In this document: positions 28,479 to 36,815 of the stretch, piece by piece | Position numbering within the stretch: the stretch's first letter is position 1 | Layout of the letters: the number at the start of each line of letters is the position of its first letter | Assembly (NCBI RefSeq): GCF_018918285.1 | Contig: NZ_JAHLQF010000003.1 | Span: 701,223 to 765,222, forward strand | Direction of reading: 5' to 3' | Length of the DNA: 64,000 nucleotides | Origin: Clostridium mobile | GTDB taxonomy: Bacteria; Bacillota; Clostridia; Clostridiales; Clostridiaceae | Position numbers and translations under genes: made by a program | Notes under the pieces: generated by a model | Told to the model about the DNA's origin: nothing | The model's database searches: none | What the model saw: only the letters and a program-made list of their open reading frames with translations

Positions 28479-28547
28479 TGCAAAATGTTCAGAAAAATTA
28501 GATAAGTGCAAAAATGTTTTACATATGCAGCAAAATATTTTGCACTT
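28479..28547 (+). promoter_or_regulatory. Candidate enhancer cluster (TGCAAAAT sites) for the ort operon
   Basis: Three related sites: TGCAAAATGTTC (28479), GTGCAAAAATG (28507) and the perfect palindrome GCAAAATATTTTGC (28530-28543). AAGTGCAAAA (28504-28513) and TTTTGCACTT (28538-28547) form a further 10-bp inverted repeat. They lie 130-200 bp upstream of the sigma-54 promoter. Confidence 0.65.
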
Positions 28548-28628
28548 ATGATACATTTGGTAATTTATGGGATTGATTAGAATAAATGAAATAAAAATTT
28601 AAAATTGATGCAAATTTTTTTGCTTTAA

Positions 28629-28672
28629 AAAACCATGTATAGGGCTGTAACCGCCTAAATACGTGGTTTTCT
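28629..28672 (+). terminator. Hairpin just upstream of the ort sigma-54 promoter
   Basis: AAAACCATGTAT (28629-28640) pairs with ATACGTGGTTTT (28659-28670), one G-T position, with an inner AGG-C/GCCT stem. It is probably the terminator of the activator gene, but it ends only six bases before the -24 element. Confidence 0.75.
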
Positions 28673-28676
28673 TTAT

Positions 28677-28692
28677 TGGCACGTCAATTGCT
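28677..28692 (+). promoter_or_regulatory. Sigma-54 (-24/-12) promoter of the ornithine operon
   Basis: TGGCAC-GTCAA-TTGCT matches the sigma-54 consensus exactly, 61 bp before ortA. Confidence 0.9.
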
Positions 28693-28752
28693 ATAGAAGT
28701 AAATAAGTGAAAAATCATTTGAAAAATATTAAATTATGGTAGGTGAAATTTT

Positions 28753-29046
28753 ATGATAGAAAAGGGTACATGGGTTGAAATTGAAGAGATTGTGTTAAGA
28801 CCAGAGGAGAGGGCAGAAAACATACCTAAGGAAACAAGAAATACATCATTAAAATGTTGGATAAGAGGAAACTGCTTAAATGACTGTGAGATAGGTGAGG
28901 AAGTTGAAGTTGAAACCATTGTAGGAAGAGTGGTTAAAGGAAAAATTGTAGAAGTGGAACCAGGATATTATCATTCCTTTGGAAGATATGTAAAGGAAGT
29001 AGAGTATATAGGTAAGCAAGCAAGAAAACTTATAGAACAGCAGTAA
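28753..29046 (+). CDS. ortA: 2-amino-4-oxopentanoate thiolase, alpha subunit OrtA
   Basis: A 97-residue small basic-acidic protein that begins MIEKGTWVEIEEIVLRPEERA and has the GYYHSFGRYVKEVEYIG C-terminal block seen in OrtA. With OrtB it cleaves 2-amino-4-oxopentanoate using CoA to give acetyl-CoA and D-alanine, the last step of oxidative ornithine fermentation. Assignment rests on size, pattern and its place immediately before ortB. First gene of the sigma-54-driven operon. Confidence 0.9.
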   Translation: MIEKGTWVEIEEIVLRPEERAENIPKETRNTSLKCWIRGNCLNDCEIGEEVEVETIVGRVVKGKIVEVEPGYYHSFGRYVKEVEYIGKQARKLIEQQ

Positions 29047-29080
29047 TAAAGTTTGTTTATAGTTAAGGGGGGAATAGGCT

Positions 29081-30493
29081 GTGAATAAATATGATGAGCT
29101 TATGGCAAGAAAGAATGAAATAATGCTAAAATCTGTCGGCTTAGATTATGATAAATATGAAAATGGAAAACTTTCATTTGATTATGAAAAGCTTATGAAG
29201 GATGTAGGATATTCTTTAGAGGAAATTGAAAACATTCAAAAAGAGGCAGGAGTAGGAAATACTCCATTATTGGAATTAAGAAATATTACAAAGCTTGCAA
29301 GAAAAGTATCTAAAACTGGTAAAGCAGCTAGGATATTTGTAAAAGATGAAAGTTGTAATCCATCAGGAAGTTTTAAAGATAGAAGAGCTAGTGTTTCTGT
29401 ATATGATGCCATGAAGAGAGGATATAAAGGAGTAGCAGCAGCAACTTCAGGCAATTACGGAGCAGCGGTTGCATCTCAAGCTAATATAAGAGGACTTAGA
29501 TGCATAATAGCTAACGAATGTTATGACTCAAGTAAAATAGGACAACCAGAAATATTAGAAAAAGGTAGAAAGTGTGAAGGATATGGTTCAGAAGTTTTAA
29601 GGCTTACTGTAGGACCAGAACTATTCTATACATTTTTAAAAATACTTGAAGATACAGGATATTATAATGCTTCATTATATTCAACCTATGGAGTGGCTGG
29701 TATAGAGACCTTAGGAAGTGAAATTATTAATGAATGTAGAGAAAGGCTAGGAAAAGATCCTTCGGCTGTAATAGTAACTCATGCAGGTGGAGGAAATGCC
29801 ACAGGGACTGCAAGAGGAATTATAAAAGCAGGAGCAAAGGATGTAAAAATTGTAGGTGCATCTGTAGATCTCTCAGGGTTACATATGGCATCTGACATAG
29901 ACTTTAATAAGAAATCCTTTACAACAGGTCATACTGGTTTTGGAATCCCATTTATGACTAATCCAGATAGATCTGATGTTCCAAGAAGTGCGGCAAGGCC
30001 TTTAAGATATTTAGATAGATATGTAACTATAAGTCAAGGAGAAGTATTTTGGATGACAGAACTTGTGGCACAGATAGAGGGGCTTGAAAGAGGACCTGCT
30101 GGGAATACATCTTTAGCAGCAGCCTTTGTTATTGCTCAAGAATATGATGATGATGAAATAATAGTGGTTCAGGAAACTGAGTATACAGGAGCAGGTAAAC
30201 ATTTAATACCTCAGCTTAATTTCGCAAAAGAAAATGGAATAGAAGTTTTTGTAGGAAATCCAAAGAATCAAATACCAGGTAAGAATATAATATTACCTTC
30301 TAATCCTAAACTAGTATCTGTAAAAGAAATGGATATGAGTGCTTTAAGAAACTCTTATGTTAAAAATGTTTTGAAAAAAGTGGATGATAATAAAATTTAT
30401 AAGATTGACTTTGACTTTTTATTAGATGAAACAAAGATGAGTAGAGAAGAGCTTATGGAAATATTAAATGAAAATAATATTGAAATAGAGTAG
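29081..30493 (+). CDS. ortB: 2-amino-4-oxopentanoate thiolase, beta subunit OrtB (PLP-dependent)
   Basis: A 470-residue fold-type II PLP enzyme resembling threonine synthase. The PLP lysine is in NPSGSFKDRRA (about 97-107), followed by AATSGNYGAAVAS (about 119-131) and the phosphate loop THAGGGNATGTA (about 229-240). It catalyses the thiolytic C-C cleavage with OrtA. The start is GTG at 29081 with AAGGGGGG nine bases upstream. It lies 34 bp after ortA and 11 bp before oraS. Confidence 0.93.
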   Translation: MNKYDELMARKNEIMLKSVGLDYDKYENGKLSFDYEKLMKDVGYSLEEIENIQKEAGVGNTPLLELRNITKLARKVSKTGKAARIFVKDESCNPSGSFKDRRASVSVYDAMKRGYKGVAAATSGNYGAAVASQANIRGLRCIIANECYDSSKIGQPEILEKGRKCEGYGSEVLRLTVGPELFYTFLKILEDTGYYNASLYSTYGVAGIETLGSEIINECRERLGKDPSAVIVTHAGGGNATGTARGIIKAGAKDVKIVGASVDLSGLHMASDIDFNKKSFTTGHTGFGIPFMTNPDRSDVPRSAARPLRYLDRYVTISQGEVFWMTELVAQIEGLERGPAGNTSLAAAFVIAQEYDDDEIIVVQETEYTGAGKHLIPQLNFAKENGIEVFVGNPKNQIPGKNIILPSNPKLVSVKEMDMSALRNSYVKNVLKKVDDNKIYKIDFDFLLDETKMSREELMEILNENNIEIE

Positions 30494-30504
30494 GGGTGAA
30501 TTTT

Positions 30505-30870
30505 ATGAAAAGACAAGATGATTACGAAAATAGAAGACAGCATTTAAAAGATTTAACAGATGAACAGCTATATGAAAGATTTTGGAGCCTTACTGAACAA
30601 ATTGTAAAACCATTAGTAGATTTATCATATACACATACATCTCCAGCTATTGAGCGTTCAGTACTTTTAAGAATGGGATTTTCAAGTCTTGAAGCTAAGC
30701 CTATAGTGGACTATGGCACTAAATGGAATCTTCTTGGAAAAGGTATAGGAAATGTAGTTTTAACTTATGGGAAATTAAAAAATAAAGATTATTTAGAGGC
30801 GGGAAAAGAATTAGCTAGTGGAATAGGTTGGGATTTAATTGTGGAAAACATGAAAGGCGGTGATAAATAA
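30505..30870 (+). CDS. oraS: D-ornithine 4,5-aminomutase small subunit OraS
   Basis: A 121-residue protein, the normal OraS length. It begins MKRQDDYENRRQHLKDLTDEQL and contains SYTHTSPAIERSVLLRMGFSS. It forms the heterotetramer with OraE that converts D-ornithine to 2,4-diaminopentanoate. A GTG at 30496 in frame lies inside the ribosome site AGGGGTG, so ATG 30505 is the start. Its stop overlaps the oraE start (TAATG). Confidence 0.95.
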   Translation: MKRQDDYENRRQHLKDLTDEQLYERFWSLTEQIVKPLVDLSYTHTSPAIERSVLLRMGFSSLEAKPIVDYGTKWNLLGKGIGNVVLTYGKLKNKDYLEAGKELASGIGWDLIVENMKGGDK

Positions 30871-33074
30871 TGGCTGAAAAGTTATATGCTAATAAAAAAA
30901 TAGATGTGGAAGAAATATTAAAGGATTTAGATATATATGAACCAAAATGGAGAGGATGGCATTGGAGAGAAGCTTATCCAGAAGGAGAAATGGGGGAATT
31001 TACTTATAAAGAAATATCACAGCCATTAAAAAATAGCCAACCATTACCAGCAGCTAGAAGTTTTAATAATATAGATCCTCAACCATTGCCAGTTATCACT
31101 ACAGAAATAGCTTCAGGAAGATTTGAAGATGATTTGAGAAGAATGAGAATGGCTGCCTGGCATGGTGCAGATCATTTGATGGTTATAAGAACAGCTGGAC
31201 AAAGTCACTTTGATGGATTGATAGAAGGAACACCAGAAGGGGTAGGAGGAGTTCCTATTACTAGAAAACAGGTAAGAGCTACAAGAAAAGCTATAGATTT
31301 AATAGAAGAGGAAGTAGGAAGAAAAATTAATTTCCATTCCTATGTTTCGGGTGTTGCAGGACCGGATATAGCCGTTATGTTTGCGGAAGAAGGAGTAAAT
31401 GGAGCGCACCAAGATCCTCAGTACAATATACTTTATAGAAATGTAAATATGTTTAGATCTTTTGTGGATGCTGCTGTGGCTAAAGGCATAATGGCTTCAG
31501 TAGATATGTTACAAATAGATGGAGCACATAATGCTAATGCAACAGCTATGAAAGGTTATAATGTAATGCCAGAGCTTATGGTTCAACATGCTATAAACTC
31601 TAAATTCTCAGAGATGGTAGGTATGAAACCAGAAAATATTGCACTATCTACGGTACCACCTACATCTGCCCCAGCTCCTTGTATGAGATATGATTTACCT
31701 TATGCAGTTGTTTTAAGACAGCTATTTGATAGATATAAAATGAGAGCTCAAATGAACACTAAGTATATAGAATCCTGTGAAAGGGAAGCTACGGTTGGAC
31801 ATACATTAAATTTATTAATATCAGAACTAACCTCCGCTCATATTCAAAGTACTATAACTCCAGATGAAGGCAAAAACGTTCCATGGCACTATAACAATAT
31901 ACATGCTATAAATACAGCTAAACAGGCATTTGTAAGTATGGACGGATTAATGGATATGGTAGAGCTAAAGAAAACAGGATATTTACCAGAAAAGGTAAGA
32001 GAAATAAAGGAAAGAGCTATTTTGTTCCTAGAGGAAATGATTGAAGCTGGTGGATACTTTAAAGCAGTAGACCAAGGATTTTTCGTAGATTCAGGTTTAT
32101 ATCCAGAAAGGAATGGAGACGGAATTGCAAGAAAGATGGACGGCGGAGATGCTGTGGACACTATAGTAAAAAGAGAAGAAGATTATTTTGCTCCAGTTTG
32201 TGGACATTTTGGATATAACAATGTAGCAAAGGAATATAAAAAGTCATGTGATGCTATAAATGAATGTACATTATGTAATCATTCAAAAATCAAGTATATA
32301 GATGAACTTGATGAGAATGACAATGTATTTAATAGAATGGAAAAAGTTAAGGAAGATGGTACAGTAGTGCCAGAAGTTCAGTGGAGTAAGGATGGATATT
32401 TGAAGGTTACTCTATTCTTACCGGAAAATGAACAGATAAGTGAAGCAGCTGCATTGGAAATAGGAAAGAGAATGAATCTAAAAGATGTAGAGATTATTCA
32501 TAAGCAGGTATTACAAATGTCTGAAGGAACTTTAGTTGAAATTAAGGGAGTTTGTGATTTTACTCCTGTAATACGTGATGAATTGGTTCTACCAAAGAGA
32601 AGAAAAGTTTTACCTGATGATATAATGAGAGATTATGTAAAGAAAAATCCAATAAAAGTTGTTGCCGCAACAGTAGGAGAAGATGAGCATTCTGTTGGAT
32701 TAAGAGAAGTTATTGATATTAAGCATGGAGGCGTTGAAAAATTTGGTGTTGAAGCAGTATATCTTGGAACTTCATGTCCAGTAGAAAAGCTTGTAGATGC
32801 AGCTATAGAGTCAAAAGCTCAGGCAATATTATGTAGTACTATAATTACTCACAATGATGTACACACAAAGAATATGCAAAAGTTAAATGATTTGTGTATA
32901 GAAAAAGGGGTAAGAGATAAGTTAATACTTGCATCTGGTGGAACTCAAGTAACAGACGAAATAGCAAGAGCAAATGGAATGGATGTTGGTTTTGGAAGAG
33001 GTTCTAACGGTACAGATGTTGCATCATTCATAATTAAAAAACTCATGGGAGTTAACACAGAGGAAGATGAATAA
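30870..33074 (+). CDS. oraE: D-ornithine 4,5-aminomutase large subunit OraE (B12- and PLP-dependent)
   Basis: A 734-residue catalytic subunit. The N-terminal two thirds form the TIM-barrel that binds PLP and substrate (YVSGVAGPDIAVMFAEEG, APAPCMRYDLPYAV); the C-terminal part (about 600-734) is a cobalamin-binding Rossmann domain with the base-off motif DEHSVG (Asp-x-His-x-x-Gly) and ILASGGTQVTDEIARANG. It moves the terminal amino group of D-ornithine from C5 to C4. Translationally coupled to oraS by a 1-bp overlap. Complete, with no missing key residue noticed. Confidence 0.97.
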   Translation: MAEKLYANKKIDVEEILKDLDIYEPKWRGWHWREAYPEGEMGEFTYKEISQPLKNSQPLPAARSFNNIDPQPLPVITTEIASGRFEDDLRRMRMAAWHGADHLMVIRTAGQSHFDGLIEGTPEGVGGVPITRKQVRATRKAIDLIEEEVGRKINFHSYVSGVAGPDIAVMFAEEGVNGAHQDPQYNILYRNVNMFRSFVDAAVAKGIMASVDMLQIDGAHNANATAMKGYNVMPELMVQHAINSKFSEMVGMKPENIALSTVPPTSAPAPCMRYDLPYAVVLRQLFDRYKMRAQMNTKYIESCEREATVGHTLNLLISELTSAHIQSTITPDEGKNVPWHYNNIHAINTAKQAFVSMDGLMDMVELKKTGYLPEKVREIKERAILFLEEMIEAGGYFKAVDQGFFVDSGLYPERNGDGIARKMDGGDAVDTIVKREEDYFAPVCGHFGYNNVAKEYKKSCDAINECTLCNHSKIKYIDELDENDNVFNRMEKVKEDGTVVPEVQWSKDGYLKVTLFLPENEQISEAAALEIGKRMNLKDVEIIHKQVLQMSEGTLVEIKGVCDFTPVIRDELVLPKRRKVLPDDIMRDYVKKNPIKVVAATVGEDEHSVGLREVIDIKHGGVEKFGVEAVYLGTSCPVEKLVDAAIESKAQAILCSTIITHNDVHTKNMQKLNDLCIEKGVRDKLILASGGTQVTDEIARANGMDVGFGRGSNGTDVASFIIKKLMGVNTEEDE

Positions 33075-33123
33075 AGCTATGTAGGTGATGTACAATTAAG
33101 AATTGTATAAACAGGGGGATTTT

Positions 33124-34491
33124 ATGAAAGTTGATTATTTAGTAGCAGAGATAGGGAGTACTACCACATTGGTAACAGCTTTTAATGTGAAGATTAAGAA
33201 AGACAAAAGCATATTTGTGGAAGCTGCTTTTCAAGGAAAGAGTTGTACTACAGTACTAGATGGAGATGTAACTATAGGACTTAAAAATGCTGTTAAAGAC
33301 ATTGAAAATCAAGTAGGTGAGCCAATCACTTGGGGTAAGATGCTTGCAACTAGTAGTGCAGCAGGAGGACTTAAAATAACAGTTCATGGACTTATGGAGA
33401 GAATGACTGTTAAAGCTGCAAAAGAAGCTGCATTAGGTGCTGGTGGCATAATAAAAATGGTTACATCAGGAAAGATGAGAAAAAGTGATATAAAGATGAT
33501 ACATGAAATAAATCCCAACATGATAATGATTGCAGGGGGAACGGATTATGGAGAAAGAGAAACGTCCCTTTATAATGCAGAGATTATAAGTAAGGAAAAA
33601 TTTAACGTACCCATAGTATATTGTGGAAACATTGAAAATAGAGAAGAAATAAAAGATATATTTAAGGATCAGGAATTATATATTATTGACAATGTTTATC
33701 CAAGTATAGATGAATTAAATGTAGAACCAGCTAGGAAGGTAATACAAGAAGCTTTTGAAAGAAATATTGTAAAAGCTCCAGGAATGAATAAAATAAAGGA
33801 AATGGTAGACGGAAGCATAATTCCTACTCCTGGAGCTGTTATGGAAAGTGCAAAAATTCTTTATGATATGATAGGAGATTTAGTAGTTCTAGATGTAGGG
33901 GGAGCTACCACAGACGTACATTCTGTTACAGAGGGCAGCGCGGTAGTTTTAGATATGCTTGTAAATCCTGAACCAAAGGCAAAAAGAACCGTAGAAGGAG
34001 ATATTGGAGTATTTATAAACAGTAAAAATATTATAGACATATTGAATATTAGAGATTTAGGAAATTTTAAAAAGGAATATATAAGTAGTCATATAAAAGC
34101 AATACCTACAGAAGGTGATGAAATAAATGCTAGTAGTATATTAACTAAAAAAGCTTTAGATGTTGCAATAAATAGACATGTAGGAACTATAAAGAGAAAA
34201 TATGGTGGGGAAAGTGGATTTATAGCCTATGGAAAAGATTTATCACAAGTTAAATATATAATAGGCACTGGTGGAGCACTGACTAGATTACCAGTAGGCA
34301 AAGAAGCTCTTTTAAATATAAGATACATGAGAGATGATGTTACAATGCTCCCAAGAAAAGGCGCTGAAGCGCTTTTAGATAAAGATTATATTATGGCCTG
34401 CGCAGGAGTCTTAAGTAGGGAGAATAAAGAAGCTGCTGAGGCATTACTAAGACAGAGTTTGATGATAACTAAAGACATGGAAGAATTATAG
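33124..34491 (+). CDS. GlmL/MutL-family ATPase, putative reactivase of ornithine aminomutase
   Basis: A 455-residue actin-like ATPase. Motifs are AEIGSTTTLVTAF (phosphate 1, about 7-19), DVGGATTDVHSV (phosphate 2, about 256-267) and GTGGALTRLP (adenosine, about 381-390). The family accompanies B12-dependent carbon-skeleton and aminomutases and is thought to exchange damaged cobalamin. It occupies the same operon slot as the MutL-like gene of other ornithine clusters. An in-frame TTG at 33103 is less likely because CAGGGGGAT directly precedes ATG 33124. Confidence 0.9.
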   Translation: MKVDYLVAEIGSTTTLVTAFNVKIKKDKSIFVEAAFQGKSCTTVLDGDVTIGLKNAVKDIENQVGEPITWGKMLATSSAAGGLKITVHGLMERMTVKAAKEAALGAGGIIKMVTSGKMRKSDIKMIHEINPNMIMIAGGTDYGERETSLYNAEIISKEKFNVPIVYCGNIENREEIKDIFKDQELYIIDNVYPSIDELNVEPARKVIQEAFERNIVKAPGMNKIKEMVDGSIIPTPGAVMESAKILYDMIGDLVVLDVGGATTDVHSVTEGSAVVLDMLVNPEPKAKRTVEGDIGVFINSKNIIDILNIRDLGNFKKEYISSHIKAIPTEGDEINASSILTKKALDVAINRHVGTIKRKYGGESGFIAYGKDLSQVKYIIGTGGALTRLPVGKEALLNIRYMRDDVTMLPRKGAEALLDKDYIMACAGVLSRENKEAAEALLRQSLMITKDMEEL

Positions 34492-34519
34492 TAATAAAGA
34501 AAAAAAGGAGAGTCTCGTT

Positions 34520-35617
34520 ATGAGAAAACAGTATCCCTGTGTGGAAGTTGATTTGTCAAAAATAACTTACAATGCAAAACAAATTTTATCCATGTGTAAA
34601 AATAAAGGAATAGATGTCGTTGGAGTAACCAAGGTTTTCTGCGCAGAGATTCCTATTATAAATGCTTTACTTCAGGCAGGATTTACTCATGTTGGAGATT
34701 CTAGAGTGCAAAATTTAAAGAAAATGGAGCAGATAAATTGCAAGAAAATGTTGCTTAGAATTTCTATGGAAAGTGAAGCAGAACAGGTAATTAAATATAG
34801 TGATGTTAGTTTAAATTCTGAATTAAAAACTATAAAAATATTATCTCAGAAAGCTAAAGAAGTAAACAGAACTCACAATATTATTTTAATGGTAGATATA
34901 GGTGATTTAAGAGAAGGCGTTTTAATAAAAGATGTGCTAGGCATAGTTAAGGAGATAATGAATTTACAGCACATAAAATTAGTAGGGTTAGGTACTAATG
35001 TAACTTGTTATGGAGGAGTAATTCCTGATAGGGATAACTTGATGAAACTTGTAAACTTAAGGAGTGAAATTAAAAATCTTTATAAATTGGATTTACCTAT
35101 TATTTCAGGGGGAAACTCTAGCAGTTTATATCTAGTAATGAATGGCTCTATTCCTAAGGAAATTAATCAGCTGAGAGTGGGAGAGGGAATTATACTTGGA
35201 CGTGAAACTTCTTTTGGAGGTCCAATACCAAATTGCTATGATGATGCTTTTATACTTAAAGGTGAAATAGTGGAAATAAAGGATAAACCTACAGTTCCCA
35301 CAGGAAAGATAGGCATGGATGCCTTTGGAAACAAGCCTCATTTTCAGGATAAAGGCATAAGAAAAAGGGCTATTGTAGCAGTGGGAAGACAGGATATAAA
35401 AGTAGATGGACTTTTTCCTTTAGATAAAAACATAAGTATTTTTGGAGCCAGTAGTGATCATTTACTTTTAGACGTTACAGACAGTGCAAGTCCACTAAAA
35501 GTAGGAGACATTGTGGAGTTTAAAATGGACTATGGTTGTGTACTTGCATCAATGACTTCAAATTATGTTAAAAAGTACTATGAAAAACAACCAGAGTATT
35601 CCTTAGTTAATTGTTAA
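34520..35617 (+). CDS. orr: Ornithine racemase Orr (PLP, alanine racemase fold)
   Basis: A 365-residue fold-type III PLP enzyme that interconverts L- and D-ornithine, supplying D-ornithine to OraSE. The PLP lysine lies in VVGVTKVFCAE (about 33-43); later come MVDIGDLREG (about 124-133), SGGNSSSLYLV (about 196-206) and RVGEGIILG (about 219-227). Length is usual for Orr. It sits between the reactivase and ord, 28 bp and 44 bp away. Confidence 0.93.
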   Translation: MRKQYPCVEVDLSKITYNAKQILSMCKNKGIDVVGVTKVFCAEIPIINALLQAGFTHVGDSRVQNLKKMEQINCKKMLLRISMESEAEQVIKYSDVSLNSELKTIKILSQKAKEVNRTHNIILMVDIGDLREGVLIKDVLGIVKEIMNLQHIKLVGLGTNVTCYGGVIPDRDNLMKLVNLRSEIKNLYKLDLPIISGGNSSSLYLVMNGSIPKEINQLRVGEGIILGRETSFGGPIPNCYDDAFILKGEIVEIKDKPTVPTGKIGMDAFGNKPHFQDKGIRKRAIVAVGRQDIKVDGLFPLDKNISIFGASSDHLLLDVTDSASPLKVGDIVEFKMDYGCVLASMTSNYVKKYYEKQPEYSLVNC

Positions 35618-35661
35618 TTAGAAATTTGAACGGTTAAATAAATTATTTGGAGGGGTTTAAT

Positions 35662-36717
35662 ATGAAAAGAAAGATAAAAGTTGTAGTTTGGGGATTAGGT
35701 TCTATGGGAAGCGGCATTGCTAAAATGATATTAGGAAAACAGGGATTTACAATTGTAGGAGCTATAGATACAGATCCAAGTAAAGTTGGAAGAAAGCTTT
35801 GGGATATATTAGGGATAGAAGAAAATGAAGACAATGGTTGTGTGATTACAAATAAGGCTGAAGAGGTTATAAAAAAAGGGTTTGCAGATGTTTGTGTTAT
35901 GGCTACAGCTTCCTTTACAAAAGTGGTATTTCCATCAATAAAAATGGCAGCAGAAGCGGGAATGGATATAGTTAGTACAGCAGAAGAAATGGCCTATCCA
36001 AGAGTTTTAGATCCAGAATTATCCGATGAAATGGATAGAATAGCTAAGGAAAATAATATATCAATATTAGGAACAGGTGTGAATCCAGGATTCATCATGG
36101 ATTTAATGGTTATTGCGTTAACTGGTGTATGTGATACTGTGGATAAAATAAATGTAGCTAGAATAAATGATCTTGCTTGTTTTGGAAAAGCAGTTATGGT
36201 TGAACAAGGAATAGGGCTTAAGCCAGAAGAATTTAGTGAAGGAGTAAAAAATGATACAGTAGCAGGGCATGTAGGGTTCTTACAATCCTTTGGAATGTTT
36301 GAAGAAGCGTTTAATGTAAAGTTTAATAATGTTAGACAGGAAAAAGAAGCAATTTTAACAAACGTTCCTCGCAGCACAGATATTGTTTCAGTTAATCCAG
36401 GAGATGTGGCAGGATGCAGACAAATAGGGTATGCAAGCTTAGAAGATAAAGAATTTATTGTAATGGAACATCCTCAACAGATAAGACCAGAATTAGAAAA
36501 TGTAGATACTGGAGATTATATTTCCATAAAAGGATATCCAAACATAGACCTTCAAATAAAACCGGAAATACCAGGAGGAATTGCTACGATAGCTATATGC
36601 GTAAATATGATACCTCTTGTAATGAATTCTACACCAGGATTAAAGACCATGCTAGATTTACCAGTTCCAAGAGCTATAATCGGTGATGTTAGAGAATTAG
36701 TAGATAACAGAGAATAG
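35662..36717 (+). CDS. ord: 2,4-diaminopentanoate dehydrogenase Ord
   Basis: A 351-residue NAD(P)-dependent enzyme related to dihydrodipicolinate reductase. The Rossmann motif VVWGLGSMGSGIAKMIL is at about 7-23, then GTGVNPGFIMDLM (about 135-147) for substrate binding. It oxidatively deaminates 2,4-diaminopentanoate to 2-amino-4-oxopentanoate. In this cluster ord is last in the core operon rather than first. A TTG at 35647 is in frame but overlaps the GGAGGGG ribosome site of ATG 35662. Confidence 0.93.
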   Translation: MKRKIKVVVWGLGSMGSGIAKMILGKQGFTIVGAIDTDPSKVGRKLWDILGIEENEDNGCVITNKAEEVIKKGFADVCVMATASFTKVVFPSIKMAAEAGMDIVSTAEEMAYPRVLDPELSDEMDRIAKENNISILGTGVNPGFIMDLMVIALTGVCDTVDKINVARINDLACFGKAVMVEQGIGLKPEEFSEGVKNDTVAGHVGFLQSFGMFEEAFNVKFNNVRQEKEAILTNVPRSTDIVSVNPGDVAGCRQIGYASLEDKEFIVMEHPQQIRPELENVDTGDYISIKGYPNIDLQIKPEIPGGIATIAICVNMIPLVMNSTPGLKTMLDLPVPRAIIGDVRELVDNRE

Positions 36718-36727
36718 TTTATTTATA

Positions 36728-36773
36728 ATGGTTACTTTTTTAGATAATTACTTTTAAAAAGTAACCATTTTTT
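36728..36773 (+). terminator. Terminator of the ornithine operon core
   Basis: AATGGTTACTTTTT (36728-36741) pairs with AAAAAGTAACCATT (36756-36769), then TTTT. The antiporter gene follows, so partial readthrough or a separate promoter is needed for it. Confidence 0.85.
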
Positions 36774-36815
36774 AAAATAAAAAATTATAAAGAATTGGGG
36801 ATGTGAGGTATTAAA

